Shown here in pieces: positions 1 through 6,841 of a DNA stretch of 64,000 bases. The notes under the pieces were generated by a model. It ran no database searches. It was given only the letters and a program-made list of their open reading frames with translations, and was not told the DNA's origin. Numbering within the stretch: position 1 is the stretch's first letter; every line of letters starts with the position of its first letter. The stretch is from positions 1 through 64,000 of the forward strand of contig NZ_QXXQ01000007.1 in NCBI RefSeq assembly GCF_003570715.1, in the 5' to 3' direction. Made by a program: the position numbers and the translations under genes. Source of the DNA: Gemmobacter lutimaris. GTDB lineage: Bacteria; Pseudomonadota; Alphaproteobacteria; Rhodobacterales; Rhodobacteraceae.

Positions 1-78
1 CTGCATGATCTCGATCACCAGCGCGGTTTTACGCTTCGCCATCCAGCGCTTGATGCTGTCGTCCATGGTCACACTCAT
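1..78 (-). CDS. IS3-family transposase OrfA, N-terminal fragment (runs off the window)
   Basis: Only the first 26 codons are present, beginning MSVTMDDSIKRW and rich in Lys and Arg. This start resembles the OrfA protein of an IS3-type element common in alphaproteobacteria, a helix-turn-helix protein that binds the element ends and is fused to OrfB by frameshifting. A ribosome binding site (GGGAG) lies about 10 bases before the ATG. The family call rests on recall of this N-terminus and is not proof. The gene is cut by the window edge, so intactness cannot be judged. Confidence 0.55.
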   Translation of the reverse strand, partial: MSVTMDDSIKRWMAKRKTALVIEIMQ

Positions 79-127
79 TGCTACGTTCTCCCTTGTAGCA
101 TGAGCAGATCTTCACTGGGTCGATACA
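1..127 (-). mobile_element. End of an IS3-family insertion sequence (continues left)
   Basis: The left edge holds the terminal part of an insertion sequence whose transposase gene starts at base 78 and reads out of the window. The boundary near 127 is inferred. Read leftward, the element would begin with TG (IS3-family ends are TG...CA), and a phage terminase frame loses its homology at exactly this point. The opposite end and the target duplication are outside the window. Confidence 0.55.
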
Positions 128-294
128 ATCTCGGCCTGAATCTCAGGTTTTTTGAGGAGTTCGTAGCCGATCTGACCGGCAGTCCTCTCGGAATACCCGG
201 CGCGGATTGCTGCCTGCGTGGCGTTCAGGTCAATGAGGTATTCCTTGGCGAACGCACGCTGCTTGTCGTTGAGAGGTCTCTTGGCTCCTGCCAT
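112..294 (-). pseudogene. Phage terminase small subunit, truncated by the insertion sequence
   Basis: The 60-residue frame begins MAGAKRPLNDKQRAFAKEYL and continues with NATQAAIRAGYSERTA. This is the N-terminal helix-turn-helix of the Terminase_2 family of small terminase subunits, which bind phage DNA and start packaging. Family members usually have about 150-200 residues. Here the reading frame stops after PEIQAEI plus four residues (VSTQ) that appear to come from the inserted element. The oligomerisation and large-subunit contact parts are lost, so packaging through this gene is not expected. Confidence 0.75.
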
Positions 295-700
295 TTGTCC
301 GCGCCCGCTGGTAAGCTGTGTGCTACGGATTGTGTATCAAAATGGCTGACTTGAGCAAGCCCGCAGGAATCGAGCATGAAAAAGCGGAAACGCAGCATCG
401 GGAAGTGCTGCAACTGTGCGCGTGACTACGGTCAAAATCCAAATTGAAGGAAAGCGTCGAGATAGGTGTGTCGGATGCGCTGGGAATCGCCGCTGTCAGG
501 CTGCAACGCGATCACTTCGAGGCCTCGACCGTCCTACTCGCGCGGTCCGCCCGACTGCAGACACTGCTCACGCCGAATACAGATTGGCAAACGGACAGAT
601 TCAGTCGATTATGGCGTCACACAGCATACTACTTGGGGAATATCATACTACTTGGGGAATATCGGTTGATTCTATCACTTCTGTAACGAGGAGGACTTAA
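295..700. other. Stretch without a recognisable gene, ending in a tandem repeat
   Basis: Several short open frames cross this stretch, but none has a credible start, codon pattern or similarity that I recognise. Base composition is less GC-rich than the core chromosome. The only clear structure is the 19-base tandem duplication at 625-662, just upstream of the next gene. The last 20 bases hold that gene's ribosome binding site. Confidence 0.5.
625..662. repeat. Perfect 19-base tandem duplication
   Basis: The unit CATACTACTTGGGGAATAT occurs twice in direct succession with no mismatch, at 625-643 and 644-662. It lies 38 bases upstream of the start codon at 701. It could be a recent slippage duplication, a regulator site, or two repeats left by a mobile element. 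Nothing in the sequence decides between these. Confidence 0.85.
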
Positions 701-1234
701 ATGGCACCTGTTTATGACGTTCCACCCGGTGTTGCGAAACTTCCAACTTGGCCCGTCCCGTTTGTCTTTACCGGTCAGCGCGAGAACCGATTGCTGCAGG
801 CAGGGAAATACGAGGAAAAGGTCTATTGGTACCTTTTCTGTGAATTGATCGATGAAGAAGGTCATCTTATCGATGCGCCGGACCCAAGTGTCGATACTAT
901 TCGTGTTAGATGGTACGCTGATTTCACCAATGGGGTGAAGAAGTTCCCTAACTCTCATGAAGCATTTCGGCTTGGCCTGAATGCGACGTACGTTTCGAAA
1001 GATGGGGAGCGATTGGAAACAGTTCGGTTCTTTCATGTCTCAGCGGAAACTACGCACAGGGAAGGACCTGTGGTGGTGGCCAAGCCCGCGTCATGGTGGT
1101 CGCAGATTTCTACCATCCACATCGATCCATACATGCTGCTTGATGGTGAATCGTTCGAAGGATCAGGCATCCCAACCATCGACGTAACCATCGACATACC
1201 CATTATCGGCAATGCCAAAAAACAGGAGCCTTAA
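701..1234 (+). CDS. Hypothetical protein, low-GC orphan in the prophage
   Basis: I do not recognise this 177-residue protein. It has a strong ribosome binding site (GAGGAGG, about 7 bases before the ATG), which makes it a credible gene. There is no signal peptide, membrane segment or known motif. Many aromatic residues lie in short beta-like stretches (KVYWYLFCELI, TIRVRWYADF), so it may be mainly beta-sheet. Codon use is visibly less GC-biased than in its neighbours, and it runs opposite to the leftward phage genes. It sits between a tandem repeat and a transposase fragment. This suggests transferred cargo, but no function can be assigned. Confidence 0.7.
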   Translation: MAPVYDVPPGVAKLPTWPVPFVFTGQRENRLLQAGKYEEKVYWYLFCELIDEEGHLIDAPDPSVDTIRVRWYADFTNGVKKFPNSHEAFRLGLNATYVSKDGERLETVRFFHVSAETTHREGPVVVAKPASWWSQISTIHIDPYMLLDGESFEGSGIPTIDVTIDIPIIGNAKKQEP

Positions 1235-1331
1235 CGGAAAGTCTCCCCGTGGGTGTTGATTGCGTCCAGAACTGAGCCATGTGACCCTTTCCCTGAAGCC
1301 CGTGAGTGGCGGGGTCAGCGGATTAATCCAC

Positions 1332-1448
1332 ATGGGAATTTTGAACGCCATTCGTCGGATGAGTAAGCATCAGAAGCTGTCGATCCTCGAGATCACACGG
1401 CTGACTGACGTGTCGCGCAATACCGTTACCAAGCATCTTGCGGCGTAA
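1332..1448 (+). pseudogene. Fragment of an IS21-like transposase (IstA N-terminus)
   Basis: A 38-codon frame reads MGILNAIRRMSKHQKLSILE and then ITRLTDVSRNTVTKHLAA before a stop. This matches the pattern of the N-terminal helix-turn-helix of IS21-type IstA transposases (IRRM...LSIREIARxTGxSRNTVRKYLA). IstA has about 400-500 residues, so only a remnant is left, and nothing downstream continues it. The upstream bases contain CATGTGACCC, which is compatible with an IS21-type end. The family could also be another transposase with a similar DNA-binding domain. Confidence 0.45.
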
Positions 1449-1496
1449 GCCTGCGGTGAGGGTCGTCTGCTCGGATTGAGCAAATGGTCGTAAGAC

Positions 1497-1880
1497 TTAC
1501 CTTATCGCATAGGCCAGAGTCGTGAACCAGATCGGCCAGTCAATGGCACGGGCGGACCGTGCGATGAGGTCGCGGCCCCGGTTGGGGTTGATACCGATGT
1601 GACGCCATGCCTCGGCGCGGGCGGTGAACCTGTTGCGCATGCAGATGGTGTCGATGAGCAGGGACAGATCGTCGGGCGGCGGTGGCATGTCGGCAATTGT
1701 CAGGGCGAGCAGGCGGGCGCGTTCAGCTCTCGCCTGATCCATCAGGGTCTCGGGAAGCGAGGCCATATCCATGACCTCCTCCCGAAGTGCGATCTGGTGG
1801 GTGCCAGGCGCTGCATTTCCGTCCCACATCCGGCTCCGGTAAAGCATGGCGCGGGCGAGGGGGACGGCAGGGTCAGTCAT
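1497..1880 (-). CDS. Phage hypothetical protein
   Basis: This 127-residue soluble protein is the last gene of the leftward phage run. Its C-terminal half contains HIGINPNRGRDLIARSA and IDWPIWFT, a segment I associate with small hypothetical proteins of Rhodobacteraceae prophages, without a known role. No membrane segment, signal peptide or metal motif is visible. It overlaps the preceding gene by 8 bases, which supports one transcript. The end after WFTTLAYAIR lies close to the transposase remnant and may be altered by it. Confidence 0.6.
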   Translation of the reverse strand: MTDPAVPLARAMLYRSRMWDGNAAPGTHQIALREEVMDMASLPETLMDQARAERARLLALTIADMPPPPDDLSLLIDTICMRNRFTARAEAWRHIGINPNRGRDLIARSARAIDWPIWFTTLAYAIR

Positions 1881-2160
1881 AGGACGGCAACATCTGTTTG
1901 AGTTCGGAAAGACAGTTGTGTGCGATCCTCAGATAGATGTCACGCTGCTTGTTGTCGGGGTATCCGGCGTTCCGGGCGGCGGCCTCGATCTGGCGATGGA
2001 GGGCCTTAGCCTTGTCGGCGCAGCGGTCGAGGGTCGCGGAAATGGCTTTGCAGTCATTGCACCAGTCGTAATCAGGATCTGCGCCGGGGTGCATGGCCCT
2101 GCCGCAGCCGGGGCAGCCGGGTGGCGCAATGGGCGGTGAGAAACGCGCGTCATCCCTCAT
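1873..2160 (-). CDS. Phage hypothetical protein with a zinc-ribbon-like motif
   Basis: The 95-residue protein carries CPGCGRAMHPGA followed by DWCNDCK near its N-terminus. These are two CxxC pairs about 15 residues apart, the layout of a small zinc ribbon. The remainder is predicted helical (SATLDRCADKAKALHRQIEAA). Such proteins in phage operons often bind nucleic acid or a protein partner, but that is inference. The gene overlaps its neighbours on both sides by about 8-11 bases, as expected for a compact, co-translated phage operon. Confidence 0.6.
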   Translation of the reverse strand: MRDDARFSPPIAPPGCPGCGRAMHPGADPDYDWCNDCKAISATLDRCADKAKALHRQIEAAARNAGYPDNKQRDIYLRIAHNCLSELKQMLPSYD

Positions 2161-2767
2161 TGGGAGCCTCGGCGCGGGCGTCGATGATGGCGCAAAGCAT
2201 CAACCTGACACGCTCCGCGATCTCGGCGGCGCCGTCATGGGTCAGGTCAGAGTCATGCAGGGCGATGGCTTCGCCATTTTCGGCCATGGCGTAAAGGCTA
2301 GTGGCGGTGGCGTCATGCGGGGCGGTGACAATGGTGTCGCGGTCGTTTTCGTCGATGGCAACACTGGCGGTGAAGCGCAGGTCGAGGCCGATCAGCGGAT
2401 AGCCCGTCACCACGTCGCGCGGGGCCTCTGCCTCGGGCAGGCAGTTCCACGAAAGCACTGGCTGGTGCAGCGGGTCGGGGTTTTCGTTCAGCCTGTCACA
2501 CAGGGCGTCAATTTCCTCCCGCGTCAGCGGAGTGAGCGTGCCCTCGTCAGAGGCGATGTCGTCTTCCGGCAGATTGTCCATCAGCCCCACGGCTTCGCGC
2601 TGCCAGAAGCGCAGGGCCGCGAGAATGGTGGCGTGGTCGCGGGCATCCTGAAGCTGGGCGAAGTCCCGGCTGGCCTCCATGGCGCCTCGCGCGGCGGCGT
2701 CACACTCGGCCTCATAGGCGGCGGTAAGGGCAGCCTGTTCGGCAAGGTGAGTGGCAAGGTTGCTCAT
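2150..2767 (-). CDS. Phage hypothetical protein
   Basis: The 205-residue protein is taken to start at MSNLATHLAEQ because AGGAGA lies about 10 bases before that ATG; the open frame continues further upstream without support. It is acidic and helical in its first half (LAEQAALTAAYEAECDAAAR). The second half is rich in Asp and Glu around LTREEIDALCDRLNE. No domain is recognised. Its place in the overlapping methyltransferase operon suggests a DNA-processing or early phage role, which is not shown by the sequence. Confidence 0.6.
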   Translation of the reverse strand: MSNLATHLAEQAALTAAYEAECDAAARGAMEASRDFAQLQDARDHATILAALRFWQREAVGLMDNLPEDDIASDEGTLTPLTREEIDALCDRLNENPDPLHQPVLSWNCLPEAEAPRDVVTGYPLIGLDLRFTASVAIDENDRDTIVTAPHDATATSLYAMAENGEAIALHDSDLTHDGAAEIAERVRLMLCAIIDARAEAPNEG

Positions 2768-2861
2768 GACGTGATGTCTCCTGTGACATGCGGCCTGCGC
2801 ATCTGCGCCGTCTGCAAGATTTGTAGTGCGGATATTCCGCATTGTAAATCGTAATCCCGCA

Positions 2862-3131
2862 TCATGCTTGATCGAGCCTGTAACCAGCACCGGCGAGGGC
2901 GCGCTTGAGCTTGCAAACGCGGGTGTCACCGTTCACCCGCCCCATGGGCGTGCAGGAGATGTGGAACAGCAGGGGTGCCGCACTGTTCGGCAGGTCGATC
3001 CGCAGGAATGGGTGGCCCTTGCCAGTGGGAGGACAGACCTCGAAGCTGAGGCCGATCTTTTCGAGATAGGCCGCCAGCACCTTGTAATCCGGGTTGGTGC
3101 GGACTTTGGCGAGGATGCGCATTCTGCTCAT
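2862..3131 (-). CDS. Small phage hypothetical protein
   Basis: The 89-residue basic protein (MSRMRILAKVRTNPDYKVLA) has no membrane segment or known motif. It contains GKGHPFLRIDLP and ends in a short basic helix. The small size, the basic first half and the segment around GHPFLRI recall toxin-like HicA folds only loosely. The typical HicA histidine context is not convincing and no HicB partner is adjacent. Its start overlaps the stop of the adenine methylase by 4 bases, so the two are probably translated together. Confidence 0.55.
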   Translation of the reverse strand: MSRMRILAKVRTNPDYKVLAAYLEKIGLSFEVCPPTGKGHPFLRIDLPNSAAPLLFHISCTPMGRVNGDTRVCKLKRALAGAGYRLDQA

Positions 3132-3928
3132 GGATGCGCCCTCGAAAACAGGGGCGCAACATCAGAAAAGTTGCACCAAATCACCTCGGTGCGCCGCGCG
3201 GCCCGGTCAGCCATCGCAGTGACCTCGATACGGCGCCATCCAGCCAATGCGTCGTCATAGAGCGATGAGGCATATCCAGACAGCACCACGTTGCCGCGCA
3301 AGCTGCGCACGCAATCCAACAACTCCGCATGTTCTGATCGCGTCATTTCGTGCCGATAATCGCGCCCTTTGTCGCGAGTCTCTGGCAGATATGGCGGATC
3401 GACATAGTGCAGCACGCCGGGTGTATCGTGGGCATGCATCACCTGAATTGCTGGGCGCTGCTCGATCACAACACCGCGCATCCTCTCGGCCGCTCGGGTT
3501 ATTGTGTCTGGCAACGACATCCACCCATGAACCGGCAGAGTCCCGGCTCGCATGCCAGCCGAACGGAACCCTGTAGAGCGATGGATGCCAGATGATCCGT
3601 GGCCAAAGTGGCTGCGGATCAGCACACGGCGCGCACGCTCAAGGTCAGTTGCCGCGTCCTGATAGCTCTCGACATGCTCCGCGCGGGCGAAGGGCGTCAG
3701 GGCGATAGCTGAGGCAAGATCCTCAGCGTGATCACGCAGCATACGAAAGAGCGTCACCATGTCGCCATCAAGGTCATTGTAGACCTCAAGGCGTGCCCTA
3801 GCCTTGGCCATTAGCACCGCGGCGCCGCCGCCGAACGGTTCGATATAGGCATCGTGTGCAGGGAACAGGCTGATGAGCTTTGGCGCCATCCTGACTTTGC
3901 CGCCATGATACCGGACGAGTGCTGTCAT
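3128..3928 (-). CDS. DNA adenine methylase, Dam/D12 class
   Basis: This 266-residue protein is an N6-adenine DNA methyltransferase of the D12 class (Dam, T4 Dam). The N-terminal RYHGGKVRMAPKL matches the first conserved block, YIEPFGGGAAVL is the SAM-binding FxGxG motif, and YVDPPY at about residue 177 is the catalytic DPPY motif. All key motifs are present, and the length fits the class (about 260-280). It overlaps the next methyltransferase gene by 4 bases. In phages such enzymes protect DNA from host restriction or replace host methylation. The target sequence cannot be read from the protein. Confidence 0.9.
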   Translation of the reverse strand: MTALVRYHGGKVRMAPKLISLFPAHDAYIEPFGGGAAVLMAKARARLEVYNDLDGDMVTLFRMLRDHAEDLASAIALTPFARAEHVESYQDAATDLERARRVLIRSHFGHGSSGIHRSTGFRSAGMRAGTLPVHGWMSLPDTITRAAERMRGVVIEQRPAIQVMHAHDTPGVLHYVDPPYLPETRDKGRDYRHEMTRSEHAELLDCVRSLRGNVVLSGYASSLYDDALAGWRRIEVTAMADRAARRTEVIWCNFSDVAPLFSRAHP

Positions 3929-4521
3929 GCCGCAACTCCCTCAAACCGATTGACCTGATTACCGAGCACCACCCAGCCGGGGCGGGGCTGGCGCGCGAAG
4001 ATCTCGACCCGCTGGGTTTCGGGGTATTGGGCGTCGATCACCTCATGCACCCAATCCGGCTTCCGGCTGTGTTCGCGGCTGCGGCCGGGGATGATCGAGG
4101 TCGGGAACAGCGCGTTGCCTGGACAGGGGAAACGACCGCGCCGGGCGATGTAGAGCAACTCGTGCTTGTTGCGCGCCCAATAGCCGGTGCCGATGCGGGA
4201 TTTGGGCCAGACGAGCTGGGACTTGTATTTGAAGCCCCAGCCCTTGAGGACGCGAAAGGCCAGTTCGGCGAAGGGCACCGTCACCCACATCAGCAAGAGC
4301 GCATCAAGAGCCACAACGTCTTTGACCGGCAGCGCGGCGATTTCGTCGAGCGGCATGCAGTCGTAGTGCTGGCGGGCATTCTTGCCGGGCTTCGCCTTCG
4401 AATTGCCCGAGAAGTTCCATGGCGGATCGGCAAGCACGATCTGAAAGCCACCATAGGGGCGGACATCCTGAACCGCCTTGGCGTCGCCGGGGATGAGCGT
4501 GACAGGGGCGGGCACGTTCAT
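3925..4521 (-). CDS. MT-A70 family adenine DNA methyltransferase
   Basis: The 198-residue protein carries IVLADPPWNF near its N-terminus. This DPPW catalytic motif is typical of the MT-A70 (N6-adenine) family, which also includes CcrM-unrelated phage methylases. Further family features are the MWVTVPFAELAFRVL block and WARNKHELLYIARRG. The start is the ATG at 4521, which overlaps the stop of the upstream cytosine methyltransferase as ATGA and implies translational coupling. An open frame extends further upstream but inside the neighbour gene. It probably modifies phage DNA; specificity is unknown. Confidence 0.85.
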   Translation of the reverse strand: MNVPAPVTLIPGDAKAVQDVRPYGGFQIVLADPPWNFSGNSKAKPGKNARQHYDCMPLDEIAALPVKDVVALDALLLMWVTVPFAELAFRVLKGWGFKYKSQLVWPKSRIGTGYWARNKHELLYIARRGRFPCPGNALFPTSIIPGRSREHSRKPDWVHEVIDAQYPETQRVEIFARQPRPGWVVLGNQVNRFEGVAA

Positions 4522-6326
4522 GCCGCATCCTCCATCTGCACCGCCAGGTGCCCACAGTTTGCCCGCACCAAGGCCTCGGCCAACGGCGGGCAGACAGAAT
4601 TGCCGCAGCAGCTGACCTGCACGTCCTTCGGGAAGGCCCGGAAAGTCGGGCTGCCTATGTCCTGATTCTCCCACACGCCCTCGATGACGTAATCCGGCGG
4701 GAAGCCCTGCGCGGTGAACAACTCGCGCGGGGTCAGCATGCGCATGCCGATGTCGACGATGACGAACTCGGCACCGTCCACGGTCAGCGTCACGAACTCC
4801 CGGTCATCCCATAACCCGTGATCACGCAGCAGCTGGGCGACGGCGCGGGCCTTGGCGTGATGTTCGGGGCCGAAGGGCGGCGCGGCCAGCGATGCCTCGC
4901 AGTGTGCCATGCGGTCTTTGGTTGTGATCGTATGCAGGGGTTCATCGGTGCGGGCCCCGTCGCCCGTGCCATAGTATTTTGCGAAGAACGCCGCGACCGG
5001 GGTTTGATGGCTGCCGCTCTGGCAGATCGTCGCCATGGGGGCATCGGCCGGTCGGCCCGGATTGACGCCGCCCACGCGGCGGCTGTCGTTGTTCTGCTGT
5101 GCAAGGAAAGCAGCGACGGGCGCGTGTTTCTGCCCGCCCGCGACCACAGTGCCCAACGGGCGCTGGATGTCTAGGGCGCGCGGCGCTTGACCCGCCCGTT
5201 CGCCGTAGCCGGTCTGGATCATCGTCGCTGCAACAAAGCTCGAATGTTGCCCTTCGGCGGTGACCGCCGGGTGCGGACGCCGCAGATCACCATGGCCCCC
5301 GCCTGAGCCATACATCTGCGACAGGATCGGCGCGATCACGGCATGCTGCACGCCGCCCACAGTGATGGTGCCCAGCGGATCGGTCAGCGGGTATTCCCGG
5401 CGCCCGCCAGAATAGCCGTGGGCGATGCTGGCGAGGCAAGGCGCCAGCAGACCATACGGCGCTGCACCACCCGGTTTTTTGATCCAACTATTCGCGGTCA
5501 CGGTTACCATGGGCGCGCGCAAATCCTGCCCGGTGGCGCCGCCGTTGAAGCGGGTGATGGACGGCACCACCAGAGCCTTTTCGCCCCGATGCGCGCCGGT
5601 GATGGTGCGGATCGGCGCTGCCAGATCCTCCAGCCGCGTGCCATGGGTCAGGTTGACCAGATAGGGCTGGGCCGCCTCCAGCACATAGCGATGGATGCCG
5701 CGCGCCACGCGGGTGAGGGTGTTGGGTTTCAGGGGCCGGACGGCGCGCAGGCCGTGCTTGGCCATGATGTCGGCAGAGGTGTCAAAGATCGACGGACAGG
5801 GCAGAGACCAGTCGATGCATTCCGCCGCGGTGCGCCACGGCTTCAGCTTGCCCTTGCGGACCTCATCCGATTCCGGGTCGCCGTGGGTTGGTGCGGGCCA
5901 GACGATCTTTTCGCGGTCGAACCGCACCACGACGAACAGGCGCTTGCGGATAGTCGGGGTGCCATAGTCGCAGGCGCGCAGTTCGCGCCACTGGATGCGC
6001 CCGCCAAGACGGCGCAGCGCCTTGCACCATGCCGCGAAGGTTTCGCCGCGCCGGTCGGGGCAGGGCATCAACCCCTTGTCGGTTTCGATCAGTGGCCCCC
6101 AGGTGCGGAATTCCTCGACGTTTTCCAGCAGCACCACATCCACGCGCCCGCCTGATTTCTGGATGCGCTCGATCCAGCCGGGGATGATCCACGCCAGATC
6201 GCGGATGTTCCGCTTGACCGGGGCGCCGCCTTTGGCTTTCGAGAAGTGCTTGCAGTCGGGCGAAAACCACATCAGGCCGATGTGCCGCCCGTGCATGTGG
6301 GTCATGCCCTGCAAATCATGGAGCAT
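4518..6326 (-). CDS. Phage C5-cytosine DNA methyltransferase, N-terminally truncated
   Basis: The 602-residue frame shows cytosine-5 methyltransferase motifs: SPDCKHFS at residues 22-29 (catalytic Cys25, motif IV), ENV at 68-70 (motif VI), YGTPTIRKRL at 121-130 (motif VIII) and GNSVCPPLAEAL near 575 (motif X). The SAM-binding motif I (FxGxGG), which should lie about 80 residues before the catalytic loop, is missing. An in-frame TAG at 6366-6368 lies 13 codons upstream of the start, and no frame there encodes it. The enzyme is therefore probably inactive. Between motifs VIII and X lie about seven repeats built around a P-x-x-T-[IV] core, likely the target-recognition region. Confidence 0.8.
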   Translation of the reverse strand: MLHDLQGMTHMHGRHIGLMWFSPDCKHFSKAKGGAPVKRNIRDLAWIIPGWIERIQKSGGRVDVVLLENVEEFRTWGPLIETDKGLMPCPDRRGETFAAWCKALRRLGGRIQWRELRACDYGTPTIRKRLFVVVRFDREKIVWPAPTHGDPESDEVRKGKLKPWRTAAECIDWSLPCPSIFDTSADIMAKHGLRAVRPLKPNTLTRVARGIHRYVLEAAQPYLVNLTHGTRLEDLAAPIRTITGAHRGEKALVVPSITRFNGGATGQDLRAPMVTVTANSWIKKPGGAAPYGLLAPCLASIAHGYSGGRREYPLTDPLGTITVGGVQHAVIAPILSQMYGSGGGHGDLRRPHPAVTAEGQHSSFVAATMIQTGYGERAGQAPRALDIQRPLGTVVAGGQKHAPVAAFLAQQNNDSRRVGGVNPGRPADAPMATICQSGSHQTPVAAFFAKYYGTGDGARTDEPLHTITTKDRMAHCEASLAAPPFGPEHHAKARAVAQLLRDHGLWDDREFVTLTVDGAEFVIVDIGMRMLTPRELFTAQGFPPDYVIEGVWENQDIGSPTFRAFPKDVQVSCCGNSVCPPLAEALVRANCGHLAVQMEDAA

Positions 6327-6390
6327 TGGCGCGGCGTCTCTGATGTCCGCGTCAAGGCCACCATGCTACCGGGTGAGGCTTCTTGGACCG

Positions 6391-6624
6391 ATGAGCAGGA
6401 GCTTCCTCATTAATAAGAAATCGAAACCCACTTTCAACAGTGCCCGTCTCGCAGCAGCCCGTGATTTCGTCGCGGAGTTGGTCGCAGTTGATCCGATCTA
6501 TCTTCCGATCTTCATCCGGTTGGAGAATGAGGTCGAGATTGCCGAAGCCCGAGAGCGCGGAGATGTGCTGGCTGTGGCGAGAGGGCTGGCGAGGGCAGGA
6601 GGCCGAGATGTCAAAAGCGGCTGA
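6391..6624 (+). CDS. Small phage protein A, paralogue of the next gene
   Basis: The 77-residue protein starts MSRSFLINKK and has the core YLPIFIRLENEVEIAEA. It runs opposite to the methyltransferases and towards the integrase. The gene after it encodes a protein of exactly the same length with a matching core (YLPIIDRLELEIEA), so the pair looks like an old duplication. The predicted structure is helical. Position beside an integrase would suit an excisionase or regulator, but no helix-turn-helix is evident. The ribosome binding site is weak, so the start is uncertain. Confidence 0.55.
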   Translation: MSRSFLINKKSKPTFNSARLAAARDFVAELVAVDPIYLPIFIRLENEVEIAEARERGDVLAVARGLARAGGRDVKSG

Positions 6625-6841
6625 CAGGATCATGGTGGCGCGCCTTGAACGCGCACTTGAGAAGGTCGGGATGCTTTACGAGGACTCCGGTTCCGAAAGC
6701 TATCTGCCGATCATCGACCGGCTGGAGCTGGAGATCGAGGCCCGCGCGGCGAAAAGCATCCGTGACCGCATCGCCGCGCAGCGTCGCATTCAGGAAATGA
6801 TCAACGCCAGTTTTGAACCCGACGATTTCATCGCCGCCTAG
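6608..6841 (+). CDS. Small phage protein B, paralogue of the preceding gene
   Basis: The 77-residue protein (MSKAADRIMVARLERALEKV) shares the YLPII-x-RLE-x-E core with the preceding protein and overlaps its end by 17 bases in another frame. The C-terminus is charged and helical (RDRIAAQRRIQEMI). GGCCGAG just before the ATG may serve as the ribosome binding site. Its stop overlaps the stop of the converging integrase gene. I know of no assigned function for this kind of protein. Confidence 0.6.
   Translation: MSKAADRIMVARLERALEKVGMLYEDSGSESYLPIIDRLELEIEARAAKSIRDRIAAQRRIQEMINASFEPDDFIAA

Noticed and set aside
295-700. Small rightward open frames of 67-94 codons
   Set aside because: Overlapping frames with no ribosome site, poor codon pattern and no similarity that I recognise.
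2862-3131. HicA-type toxin
   Set aside because: The size and basic character fit loosely, but the characteristic Gly/His context and an adjacent HicB antitoxin are missing.
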